A stretch of 9,272 nt of DNA from Pseudomonadota bacterium. GTDB taxonomy: Bacteria; Pseudomonadota; Gammaproteobacteria; Pseudomonadales; UBA5518. Positions 1-6,435 of the stretch are shown here, one piece after another; position 1 is the stretch's first letter, and every line of letters begins with the position of its first letter. The position numbers and the translations under genes are program-made. Under the pieces are notes generated by a model. The model was not told the DNA's origin. It searched no databases and was given only the letters and a program-made list of their open reading frames with translations. The stretch spans positions 1 through 9,272 of the forward strand of contig JAKJFB010000087.1 of NCBI GenBank assembly GCA_022705125.1, read 5' to 3'.

Positions 1-512
1 ACCGGCTGGATTCACGCCTGCAACGCCTGGAAGCGCAGGCGACTGGCCTGGCCGAGACGATCGAGGCTATCCAGCAGCGTCCTGCCGTCGCAACGGCCGC
101 TGACCTCAAAGATACCCGCCAAATCCTGGAAGCGCGCGCCGCCCAGGTGGAGAAGTCGCTGAACGGCTATGCCGCCGCCGACGATCTTCAGGCACTGCGC
201 GCGGAGATCGAGCAGATCAAGACACGCCAGACCGCCGCGCGTGCCGCAGCGCCCGTCCAAGCACGCGCACCAAGCAAGCCCGCCGCCTCCAAGGCCGAAC
301 CGCCGCCACTGCCGTTCCGCGTCGTCGGCGCCGAACTGCGCGCCGGCCAGCGCAGCGTGTCGGTCGCGCCGACAGCCGGGGACCTCACACCCGACCAGCT
401 TCAGGTGCTGCTGCCCGGTGATGCGGTCGGCCCATGGCGTTTGCAGGCGGTCGAGGGCAACACCGCGGTGTTCCAGGCCGGCGACCAGACGCGCCGCGTG
501 GCGATCCCCTGA
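1..512 (+). CDS. Coiled-coil protein with C-terminal beta domain, ICE transfer region (5' end missing)
   Basis: The frame is open from the left edge (first full codon at position 3) to a TGA at 510-512, giving the last 169 residues of a larger protein. An internal ATG at 147 exists, but the coding pattern continues upstream of it, so it is not the start. Residues 1 to about 80 are Ala/Leu/Glu/Gln-rich and read as amphipathic coiled coil, with two similar segments (AADLKDTRQILEA and AADDLQALRAEIEQ) that suggest a helical repeat. A Pro/Ala linker (about 79-102) leads to a compact C-terminal domain (about 103-169) that starts LPFRVVGAELRAG and ends with alternating strands, including LLPGD and RRVAIP. 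That pattern vaguely recalls the GspC/PilP homology-region fold; this is inference. In related ICEs this slot lies just before the TIGR03759 gene and downstream of pilL-like genes. I do not recognise a named family. The coding call is secure, the function unknown. Confidence 0.85.
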   Translation, partial: RLDSRLQRLEAQATGLAETIEAIQQRPAVATAADLKDTRQILEARAAQVEKSLNGYAAADDLQALRAEIEQIKTRQTAARAAAPVQARAPSKPAASKAEPPPLPFRVVGAELRAGQRSVSVAPTAGDLTPDQLQVLLPGDAVGPWRLQAVEGNTAVFQAGDQTRRVAIP

Positions 513-514
513 CC

Positions 515-518
515 GGAG
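515..518 (+). promoter_or_regulatory. Ribosome binding site fixing the start at 527
   Basis: GGAG ends 8 bases before the ATG at 527. It supports that start over an in-frame ATG at 434, which lies inside the preceding gene and would place a signal peptide 31 residues from the N terminus. Confidence 0.6.
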
Positions 519-526
519 CACACCCC

Positions 527-1252
527 ATGAAGCCGTCGATCCTCCTTTCCGTACTCGTGCTGGCGTCGGTGCAGTGGCCCGCCTGGGCGCAGCAACCCGC
601 CACGGCACCCGCGCGCAATGCACAGAGCCAGGAGCGCCCGCTGGCCGCCCGCGTGCTGGACGACCGGACGGCCAGCGAATGGGGTCTGCAACGGCAGGAA
701 TGGGAACGCTACCGCGAGCTGATGGACGGGCCGCTGGGTATCTACTCGCCCAACCTGGACCCGCTTTCCGCCCTGGGCATCGAGGCACGCACCGACGAAG
801 AGCGGCGGCGCTACGCAGAACTGCAGGTGCAGGTCGAAGCGCGCCGCGTCGAGAAGCTGCTCGCCTACCAGCGCGCCTACGACGAAGCCTGGCAGCGTCT
901 GAATCCGGGCATGCAGCGCGTGAACCTGCCTGATGACAAGCCGGGCGCTGTCGCCACGCGCGGCAGCGGCCGCATGGCGGTGTTCGTCAAGGACGGCTGC
1001 GCCGCCTGCGGGCAGCTCGTGCAGCGCCTGCAATCCTCGGGCGCGGAGTTCGACCTGTACATGGTGGGCAGCCGCCAGGACGACGCGCGCATTCGGGACT
1101 GGGCCAAGCGCGCGCAGATCGACCCGGCGCGCGTGCGGGCCGGCAGCATCACGCTCAACCACGACAGTGGCCGTTGGTTGGCGCTCGGCCTGTCCGGTGA
1201 CTTGCCCGCCGCCGTGCGCGAGGTGAACGGCCAATGGCAGCGCCAGCCGTAG
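527..1252 (+). CDS. TIGR03759-family ICE protein, secreted, thioredoxin-like CxxC
   Basis: The protein has 241 residues. Residues 1-21 form a signal peptide (hydrophobic ILLSVLVLASVQWPAWA, probable cleavage after AWA), so it acts in the periplasm. The first half is charged and helical (about 50-125) and includes LMDGPLGIYSPNLDPLSALGI, a block I associate with TIGR03759 integrating conjugative element proteins. The second half, from about 150, reads as a thioredoxin-like fold: strand MAVFVKDGC, a CAAC motif at C158-C161, a helix, then strand FDLYMVG. A thiol redox or disulfide-isomerase role for assembly of the mating apparatus is inference, analogous to the periplasmic disulfide proteins of F-type systems. 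It begins 14 bases after the upstream stop, and its last 19 bases overlap the transglycosylase gene, so the two are probably co-translated. Family call fairly firm, activity untested. Confidence 0.88.
   Translation: MKPSILLSVLVLASVQWPAWAQQPATAPARNAQSQERPLAARVLDDRTASEWGLQRQEWERYRELMDGPLGIYSPNLDPLSALGIEARTDEERRRYAELQVQVEARRVEKLLAYQRAYDEAWQRLNPGMQRVNLPDDKPGAVATRGSGRMAVFVKDGCAACGQLVQRLQSSGAEFDLYMVGSRQDDARIRDWAKRAQIDPARVRAGSITLNHDSGRWLALGLSGDLPAAVREVNGQWQRQP
1221..1226 (+). promoter_or_regulatory. Ribosome binding site inside the upstream gene
   Basis: AGGTGA ends 7 bases before the ATG at 1234 and lies within the coding sequence of the preceding gene. It supports 1234 as the start and implies translational coupling over the 19-base overlap. 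Confidence 0.55.
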
Positions 1253-1836
1253 CCGCCCGCGTATCGCAGTTCTTGCGCGCACTGGTGCTCGCCGCTGGCC
1301 TGTACACCTGCACGGGCCATGCCCAGGAGGTTCCGCCACCGGCCTACCAGCTTGCCGCCCAGCGCGCAGGCATCCCCTCGACGGTGCTCTACGCCGTGGC
1401 CTTGCAGGAGAGCGGCCTCCGGCGCAACGGGCGCATCGTCCCATGGCCGTGGTCCCTCAACGTCGCCGGCCAGTCCCGCCGCTTCGCCACGCGGGCCGAT
1501 GCCTGCGCCGGCCTGCAGCAGGCGATGCGCGCCACGCCGCACACGCGCATCGACGCCGGCCTCGGCCAGGTCAATCTCGGCTACCACACGCATCGCTACA
1601 CGCAGCCCTGCGAGCTGCTGGACCCGTACCGCAACCTCGCCATCGCCGCCGAGATCCTGAAGGAGCAGCACACCTCCGGCGAGGACTGGCTGCTGGCGAT
1701 CGGCCGCTACCACCGTCCTGCGGGTGGCGAGCCCGCCGCCCGCTATCGGCGCAGCGTGTCCCGCCACCTTGCCCGCGTGCAGGGCGCACGCCCAACCGCC
1801 GCGGTCCTCGCCGCGCGCCAGGAGACCTCCCCATGA
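1234..1836 (+). CDS. Lytic transglycosylase of the conjugation apparatus (SLT domain)
   Basis: A 200-residue exported enzyme predicted to cleave the MurNAc-GlcNAc bond of peptidoglycan and so open the wall for the secretion channel, the role of VirB1-type proteins. The N terminus carries a signal peptide with hydrophobic core LRALVLAAGLYTCTG and probable cleavage after GHA (30). The SLT signatures appear in order: ALQESGL with the probable catalytic glutamate E59, the GLGQVNLGYH block (109-118), LDPYRNLAIAAEIL (129-142), and AIGRYHRP (155-162). The length is short, consistent with a bare catalytic domain. A cysteine pair (C91 and C126) might form a disulfide. The gene overlaps its left neighbour by 19 bases and shares ATGA with its right neighbour. 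Family identity is strong from motifs. Substrate detail is from family knowledge. Confidence 0.93.
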   Translation: MAAPAVAARVSQFLRALVLAAGLYTCTGHAQEVPPPAYQLAAQRAGIPSTVLYAVALQESGLRRNGRIVPWPWSLNVAGQSRRFATRADACAGLQQAMRATPHTRIDAGLGQVNLGYHTHRYTQPCELLDPYRNLAIAAEILKEQHTSGEDWLLAIGRYHRPAGGEPAARYRRSVSRHLARVQGARPTAAVLAARQETSP

Positions 1837-2381
1837 CGAAACCCCATCCGGCCCATCTCGCATTCACGGTCCTGCTCGTGCTGCTGGCAGGCCTGCCGCT
1901 GGCCTCGCGTGCCGGCGAGCCGCTGATCGTGGTCGAGGACCATGGCGGCACGTCGGCGCTGCCGTACTACGAGGCCCTGAACCTCCAGCCGCGCGCCAAC
2001 GCGCCGGCCCGGCCACCCATCCCGACGCCCCGGGTTCCCGCCACGCCAGCGGACGAAGCCGCGATGCTGCCGGTGCGCAGCACCAAGCTCACGCCCGGCA
2101 CCGTCGCGCGGCGCGTGATCGAAGCGCCCGGCCTGCGGCCGTTCGCGGTCATCGGCGACGACGAGGCTTCCCGGGCCTGGTTGCAGCGGCGCGGCGCGGC
2201 TTTGCGCGAACGCGGCGCGGTCGGCCTGGTGGTCAACGTCGAGACCGTGCAGGGCCTGGCACGGCTGCGTACCCTGGCGCCGGGCGTGCCCCTCGCGCCC
2301 GTGGCCGGAGACGACCTGGCCGATCGCCTGGGCCTGCGGCACTACCCGGCGCTGATCACGGCCACCGGCATCGAGCAATGA
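1833..2381 (+). CDS. TIGR03765-family ICE protein (DUF2859), secreted
   Basis: The protein has 182 residues. It starts at an ATG that overlaps the preceding stop (ATGA, 1833-1836), with GGAG at 1821-1824 as ribosome binding site. Residues 1-27 are a signal peptide (LAFTVLLVLLAGLPLASRA). LIVVEDHGGTSALPYYEAL follows, then a Pro-rich linker (about 57-73), and then a compact domain (about 80-182) with PFAVIGDD, AVGLVVNVET and GLRHYPALIT. This is the pattern of the PFL_4695 / TIGR03765 family. The last block, with a proline before a beta strand (YPALIT, 171-176), looks like the cis-proline region of a thioredoxin-like fold such as that of F-type TrbC/TraW proteins. The protein has no cysteine, so any such fold would be structural and not redox-active. 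That comparison is inference. Its neighbours place it in the periplasmic part of the mating apparatus. Confidence 0.88.
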   Translation: MTKPHPAHLAFTVLLVLLAGLPLASRAGEPLIVVEDHGGTSALPYYEALNLQPRANAPARPPIPTPRVPATPADEAAMLPVRSTKLTPGTVARRVIEAPGLRPFAVIGDDEASRAWLQRRGAALRERGAVGLVVNVETVQGLARLRTLAPGVPLAPVAGDDLADRLGLRHYPALITATGIEQ

Positions 2382-2385
2382 AGCC

Positions 2386-4578
2386 ATGTCGGGGAAACAG
2401 CCGGTCGAGGTTCTGCTACGTCCAGCGGTGGAGCTATACACCGTCGCGGCGTGTGCAGGCGCCGCGTTTCTGTGCCTGGTGGCCCCATGGTCGCTCGCGC
2501 TGAGCCCAGCGATGGGCGTCGGCAGCGCGCTGGCGTTCGGCGCCTACGGCGCAATCCGCTATCGCGATGCCCGCGTCATCCTGCGCTACCGGCGCAACAT
2601 CCGCCGCCTGCCGCGGTACGTGATGACGAGCAAGGACGTGCCGGTCAGCCAGCAGCGGCTGTTCGTGGGGCGCGGGTTCCTCTGGGAGCAGAAGCACACC
2701 CATAGGCTGATGCAGACGTACCGGCCGGAGTTTCGCCGGTACGTGGAGCCGACGCCGGCCTACCGGCTGGCGAGGCGCCTGGAGGAACGGCTGGAGTTCG
2801 CGCCGTTCCCGCTGTCCCGGCTGCCCGCGCTCACGGGCTGGGACGTGCCCATGAATCCGGTGCGCCCGCTGCCGCCGGTCGGCGGCCTGCCGCGGCTGCA
2901 TGGCATCGAACCCGACGAGGTGGATGTCAGCCTGCCGCTGGGCGAGCGCGTCGGGCATTCGCTGGTGCTGGGCACCACGCGCGTGGGCAAGACGCGGCTC
3001 GCCGAGTTGTTCGTCACCCAGGACATCCGCCGCAAGAACGCCGCGGGCGAGCACGAGGTCGTGATCGTCATCGACCCCAAGGGGGATGCCGATCTCTTGA
3101 AGCGGATGTACGTCGAGGCCCAGCGCGCGGGCCGCGAAGGCGAGTTCTACATCTTCCACCTGGGCTGGCCGGAAATCAGCGCCCGCTACAACGCCGTGGG
3201 CCGCTTCGGCCGGATCTCGGAAGTGGCGACGCGCATCGCGGGGCAGCTCTCCGGCGAAGGCAACAGTGCCGCTTTCAGGGAGTTCGCGTGGCGGTTCGTC
3301 AACATCATCGCGCGCGCCTTGGTGGAACTGGGGCAGCGCCCGGACTACATGCTGATCCAGCGCCACGTCATCAACATCGACGCGCTGTTCATCGAGTACG
3401 CCCAGCACTATTTCGCCAAGACGGAGCCCAAGGCCTGGGAGGTGATCGTCCAGATCGAGGCCAAGCTCAACGAGAAGAACATCCCCAGGAACATGATCGG
3501 GCGCGAGAAGCGCGTCGTGGCGCTGGAGCAGTACCTCTCCCAGGCGCGCAACTACGACCCGGTGCTCGACGGCTTGCGCAGTGCCGTCCGCTACGACAAG
3601 ACCTATTTCGACAAGATCGTCGCATCGCTGCTGCCGCTGCTGGAGAAGCTCACGAGCGGCAAGATCGCCCAGCTTCTGGCACCGAACTACTCCGACCTGG
3701 CCGACCCACGTCCGATCTTCGATTGGATGCAGGTCATCCGAAAGCGCGCCATCGTCTATGTGGGCCTGGATGCGCTCTCCGACGCCGAGGTCGCCGCCGC
3801 AGTCGGCAACTCGATGTTCAGCGATCTCGTGTCGGTCGCCGGCCACATCTACAAGCACGGGATCGACGACGGCCTGCCGGGTGCATCGGCCGGCGCGCGC
3901 GTGCCGATCAATGTCCATGCGGACGAATTCAATGAACTCATGGGTGACGAATTCGTGCCGCTGATCAACAAGGGCGGTGGTGCCGGGCTACAGGTTACCG
4001 CGTACACGCAGACCCTCTCGGACATCGAGGCCCGCATCGGCAACCGGGCCAAGGCCGGCCAGGTGATCGGAAATTTCAACAACCTGTTCATGCTCAGGGT
4101 CAGGGAGACCGCCACGGCCGAACTGCTGACCCGGCAGTTGCCGAAGGTCGAGGTCTATACGACCACCATCGTCTCGGGCGCCACCGACAGCTCGGACATC
4201 CGTGGGGCGACGGATTTCACGTCGAACACGCAGGACCGGATCAGCAGCACCAGCGTACCGATGATCGAGCCGTCGCATGTCGTCGGCCTGCCCAAAGGCC
4301 AATGCTTCGCGCTGCTGCAGGGCGGCCAGCTTTGGAAGGTGCGCATGCCGCTGCCGGCGCCGGACCCGGACGAAGTGATGCCGGCGGACTTGCAGCAACT
4401 CGCGGGGTACATGCGCCGGAGCTACAGCGAGGCCACGCAGTGGTGGGAGTTCACCAGTTCCCCGGCCTTGCAGGATGCGTCCTTGCCCGACGATCTGCTG
4501 GATGACGCCGCTCCGGCCGAGCCTGGCGCGGTGGTCACCGGCGCCGAGGACAGCGCAGGCAACGAGGCATCGCCATGA
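2386..4578 (+). CDS. traD: Type IV coupling protein TraD, ICE class
   Basis: A 730-residue inner-membrane ATPase that recruits the relaxase-DNA complex to the transfer channel and energises its passage. Two hydrophobic segments near the N terminus (about 17-36 and 41-57) anchor it. A linker with basic patches leads to the P-loop domain: Walker A GTTRVGKT at 196-203, strand VVIVIDPKGD at 225-234, and the second nucleotide-binding acidic pair D513-E514 in HADEFNEL, followed by GAGLQVTAYTQT (533-543), whose Q542 fits the conserved glutamine of the TraD/TrwB family. The C-terminal tail from about 690 is acidic and disordered, as in coupling proteins that contact the relaxosome. The start lies 4 bases after the upstream stop, and the stop overlaps the next ATG. 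All key residues are present, so it looks functional. The partner relaxase is not in this window. Confidence 0.96.
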   Translation: MSGKQPVEVLLRPAVELYTVAACAGAAFLCLVAPWSLALSPAMGVGSALAFGAYGAIRYRDARVILRYRRNIRRLPRYVMTSKDVPVSQQRLFVGRGFLWEQKHTHRLMQTYRPEFRRYVEPTPAYRLARRLEERLEFAPFPLSRLPALTGWDVPMNPVRPLPPVGGLPRLHGIEPDEVDVSLPLGERVGHSLVLGTTRVGKTRLAELFVTQDIRRKNAAGEHEVVIVIDPKGDADLLKRMYVEAQRAGREGEFYIFHLGWPEISARYNAVGRFGRISEVATRIAGQLSGEGNSAAFREFAWRFVNIIARALVELGQRPDYMLIQRHVINIDALFIEYAQHYFAKTEPKAWEVIVQIEAKLNEKNIPRNMIGREKRVVALEQYLSQARNYDPVLDGLRSAVRYDKTYFDKIVASLLPLLEKLTSGKIAQLLAPNYSDLADPRPIFDWMQVIRKRAIVYVGLDALSDAEVAAAVGNSMFSDLVSVAGHIYKHGIDDGLPGASAGARVPINVHADEFNELMGDEFVPLINKGGGAGLQVTAYTQTLSDIEARIGNRAKAGQVIGNFNNLFMLRVRETATAELLTRQLPKVEVYTTTIVSGATDSSDIRGATDFTSNTQDRISSTSVPMIEPSHVVGLPKGQCFALLQGGQLWKVRMPLPAPDPDEVMPADLQQLAGYMRRSYSEATQWWEFTSSPALQDASLPDDLLDDAAPAEPGAVVTGAEDSAGNEASP

Positions 4579-5336
4579 AGGATGCCGCCTCAACCGCGCA
4601 ACGGGAGCAGAACCAGCGCCAGGGCCTGATCGTCGGCACCATCACCTTGCCGTTCCGGCTGCTCGGGGTGCTGATCGGCTCGCTGCTGTTCTCGATCGTG
4701 GTGGAGTGCGTCGGCATGCACTTGTTCTGGAAGGATCAAGGCTGGCGGCATTCCCAGCAGATGCTGCAGTACGAGCTGGGGCACCTGTCGAACCACTTCA
4801 CGCGCAGCGTGGTCGTGCAGGAGCCAGGGCGTACAGCACACCAACTGGTGGATACCGGCTACGAATGGGTGTTCGTGCGCTCAGGCTTGCTGGAGCGCAC
4901 GAGCCAGACCGCAGAGCGCGCCCGTGCGCCCAGCCAGGGCAAGAGCCAGGACGGCGTGCGCAACTTCCGCTACTACATCAGCCAGGTCTATGTCTGGGCC
5001 GAGAGCTACCTGATCGCCGCAGCCTTCACGACGCTCACGTTCCTGGTGCGCCTGCTGGTCCTGGTGCTCACGCTACCGCTGATCCTTACCGCGGCCTTCG
5101 TCGGCTTGATCGACGGGCTGGTGCGGCGCGACGTGCGCCGGTTCGGCGCGGGCCGCGAATCGGGCTTCATCTACCACCGTGCGAAAGCCTCGTTGATGCC
5201 GCTAGCCGTGCTGCCGTGGGTCACCTACCTCGCGCTGCCGATTTCGGTGCATCCGCTGGTGATTCTGCTGCCCAGCGCGGCCTTGCTGGGACTCGCGGTG
5301 AGCCTGACCGCGGGCAGCTTCAAAAAGTACCTCTAA
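4575..5336 (+). CDS. TIGR03747-family ICE membrane protein (DUF4400)
   Basis: A 253-residue integral membrane protein whose ATG overlaps the traD stop (ATGA, 4575-4578), so the two are probably made together. Hydrophobic segments lie at about 28-49, 143-179 (one long or two short helices), 206-223 and 226-244. A soluble stretch of about 90 residues (51-140) separates the first helix from the rest and contains DQGWRHSQQMLQYELGHLSNHFTRS and GYEWVFVRSGL. Further marks are FRYYISQVYVWAESY before the second hydrophobic block and the basic loop RRDVRRFGAGRESGFIYHRAK, which I associate with TIGR03747 / DUF4400. Its constant position after traD suggests a partner of the coupling protein at the inner membrane, but no biochemical role is known to me. 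It ends the left gene block. Confidence 0.92.
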   Translation: MKDAASTAQREQNQRQGLIVGTITLPFRLLGVLIGSLLFSIVVECVGMHLFWKDQGWRHSQQMLQYELGHLSNHFTRSVVVQEPGRTAHQLVDTGYEWVFVRSGLLERTSQTAERARAPSQGKSQDGVRNFRYYISQVYVWAESYLIAAAFTTLTFLVRLLVLVLTLPLILTAAFVGLIDGLVRRDVRRFGAGRESGFIYHRAKASLMPLAVLPWVTYLALPISVHPLVILLPSAALLGLAVSLTAGSFKKYL

Positions 5337-5434
5337 GCCATCAATCCGGTCATCCGCAGGTTCCTATTGTTTGCGGCCTAAAACAGCCCTGATCTCCACG
5401 ATCAACCCATTGCTGATCACACAGGAATGGCGCG
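5337..5434. promoter_or_regulatory. Intergenic spacer between the two gene blocks; possible promoter or control region
   Basis: This 98-base gap is the only substantial non-coding stretch. GC is about half by direct count (46 of 90 over 5341-5430), clearly lower than the flanking genes. It holds TATTGT at 5365-5370 and TTGTTT at 5367-5372, neither with a convincing partner box at 16-18 bases, so no sigma70 promoter can be asserted. Three GATC sites fall within 28 bases (5391, 5400, 5415). TGATC at 5390-5394 and GATCA at 5400-5404 form a 5-bp inverted repeat with a 5-base loop, too short and U-poor for a terminator. The gap could start the right-hand operon or mark a site where related elements carry extra genes; both are inference. 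Confidence 0.35.
5423..5426 (+). promoter_or_regulatory. Ribosome binding site for the RAQPRD gene
   Basis: AGGA ends 8 bases before the ATG at 5435. Another ATG at 5427 is out of frame and too close to this site to be used. Confidence 0.5.
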
Positions 5435-5818
5435 ATGGTGGCTTCGATCTGGCTGCGCGCCGCGCATCGCGGCGTGCCCAATTTTCTCGTGACGGCCCTC
5501 GTGCTGGGGCAGTCCCCGATGGCGTTGGCCGAGTCCCCGGCGCAGCGCCAGGAACTGATCGCCGCGCTGCGCCAGCTCGACGCGCTGGAGCGCACCGTCG
5601 CGGACAGCGCCGCGCATACCCCCATCACGCCGGGCGAGCGCTACCACTTCGACTACCCGAGGCTGTTGGCTGACCTGGCGCGCGTGCGCGCTGGCATCCG
5701 AGCCCATCTCACACCGTCGCGCGCCCAGCCGCGCGACCCCTCCGAACTGGCCGGCGACTACCGCACCGAGCGGGCGTCCGAGCCGCTGCCGGCGACGACT
5801 GCGGAGGGCAAGCCATGA
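5435..5818 (+). CDS. RAQPRD-family ICE protein, secreted
   Basis: The protein has 127 residues and carries the signature RAQPRD at 96-101 that names the family of short plasmid/ICE proteins. It begins with a signal peptide (basic LRAAHR, hydrophobic FLVTALVLGQSPMALA, probable cleavage after A32), so it should be periplasmic. The mature part has a helical stretch SPAQRQELIAALRQLDALERTV and the conserved block RYHFDYPRLLADLARVRAGI (69-88) before RAQPRD, then a short tail. No catalytic motif is visible and its role in conjugation is unknown. It sits first in the right-hand block after the spacer, and its stop overlaps the next start (ATGA, 5815-5818). The family call rests on the signature, the adjacent block and the position. 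Confidence 0.93.
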   Translation: MVASIWLRAAHRGVPNFLVTALVLGQSPMALAESPAQRQELIAALRQLDALERTVADSAAHTPITPGERYHFDYPRLLADLARVRAGIRAHLTPSRAQPRDPSELAGDYRTERASEPLPATTAEGKP

Positions 5819-6048
5819 ACGGCGCACAGGTCTCGGCATTTCAAGCCAACAGCGGCATCGCGCCTTCCGCGATGGCGACCGTCCTGGTCGGCGTCGTGTT
5901 CGCGGTCCTGCTCGTGTGGGGCGTCTGGGCCATCCGAACGGCCTACGTGGGGTGGTCCGAGAGCCGCCTCAACCAGCGCCAGTTCCTCGGTGTCTGCATC
6001 CGCTTCGTCGCGATGTACCTCGTCCTGACCTTCTTCCTCCTCTCCTGA
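5815..6048 (+). CDS. TIGR03758-family small ICE membrane protein (DUF3262)
   Basis: A 77-residue protein with two hydrophobic helices (about 20-41 and 56-76) joined by a short polar loop RTAYVGWSESRLNQRQ. It has no clear cleavable signal peptide, only a short polar N terminus. The GWSES loop, length and position fit the PFL_4701 / TIGR03758 (DUF3262) family. Size and two-helix hairpin topology resemble the small hydrophobic subunits at the start of many type IV secretion operons, so it is a candidate pilin-like or pilus-base subunit; this is inference. It starts inside the preceding stop (ATGA) and ends 16 bases before the next gene. Confidence 0.92.
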   Translation: MNGAQVSAFQANSGIAPSAMATVLVGVVFAVLLVWGVWAIRTAYVGWSESRLNQRQFLGVCIRFVAMYLVLTFFLLS

Positions 6049-6064
6049 CCTGAAAGGCCTGACC

Positions 6065-6424
6065 ATGCCAAACCGCATCCTCACTTCCCGTCTCGCCCAG
6101 CGGGCCGCCGTGGCCCTGGGCGCCACCGCGCTGCCGGCGCTGTCGTTCGCGCAAGGTCTGCCGCAGTTGGAGAACCCGACGCGCGGCACCGGCAACGGCA
6201 TCATGGAGACGATCCGCAACTACGGCTACGACATCATCATGCTTGTGGCCCTGCTGGTGGTGGCGTCGATGTTTATCGGCGTCTGCTACCACGCCTACGG
6301 CACCTACGCGGAGATCCACACCGGCCGCAAGACGTGGGGCCAGTTCGGCCTCACGGTCGCCATCGGCGCCGTGCTGCTCGTGATCGGCATCTGGCTGCTC
6401 ACCGAAGCCACCGGCATCCTGTAA
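6065..6424 (+). CDS. TIGR03745-family ICE membrane protein (DUF2976), VirB2-like candidate pilin
   Basis: The protein has 119 residues, and AAGG at 6054-6057 serves as ribosome binding site. A signal peptide (1-30; basic start, hydrophobic AVALGATALPALSFA) is probably cleaved near SFAQ. The mature chain of about 90 residues carries two hydrophobic helices (about 56-76 and 92-113) separated by the polar loop YHAYGTYAEIHTGRKTWGQ, part of the TIGR03745 / DUF2976 (PFL_4702) pattern. Long signal peptide plus two helices in a chain of about 120 residues is the layout of VirB2/TrbC pilins, which makes this the better of the two pilin candidates here. That assignment is by topology and gene order, not sequence identity. 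It is followed 11 bases later by the TIGR03750 gene. Confidence 0.92.
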   Translation: MPNRILTSRLAQRAAVALGATALPALSFAQGLPQLENPTRGTGNGIMETIRNYGYDIIMLVALLVVASMFIGVCYHAYGTYAEIHTGRKTWGQFGLTVAIGAVLLVIGIWLLTEATGIL

Positions 6425-6426
6425 GT

Positions 6427-6430
6427 GAGG
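6427..6430 (+). promoter_or_regulatory. Ribosome binding site fixing the start at 6436
   Basis: GAGG ends 5 bases before the ATG at 6436. This start avoids the 91-base overlap with the preceding gene that an upstream in-frame ATG at 6334 would require. Confidence 0.55.
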
Positions 6431-6435
6431 TCGGT

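Noticed and set aside
401..1863. Long minus-strand frames (401-1444 and 877-1863) opposite the left genes
   Set aside because: They overlap three well-supported + strand genes with signal peptides and conserved motifs, and their translations are low-complexity Arg/Ala/Gly with no domain.
2434..3918. A 494-codon open frame on the minus strand across traD
   Set aside because: It lies wholly opposite traD, which has intact ATPase motifs. Long antisense frames are expected in GC-rich codon usage, and the translation is Arg/His/Asp-rich with no recognisable domain.
5390..5404. Inverted repeat TGATC-5-GATCA as a terminator
   Set aside because: The stem is only 5 bp, not GC-rich, and no T run follows. 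It is kept only as part of a possible control region.
5371..5673. A 100-codon + frame starting in the spacer
   Set aside because: Most of it overlaps the RAQPRD gene in another frame, it has no good ribosome site, and it turns into an Arg/Ala-rich shadow sequence.
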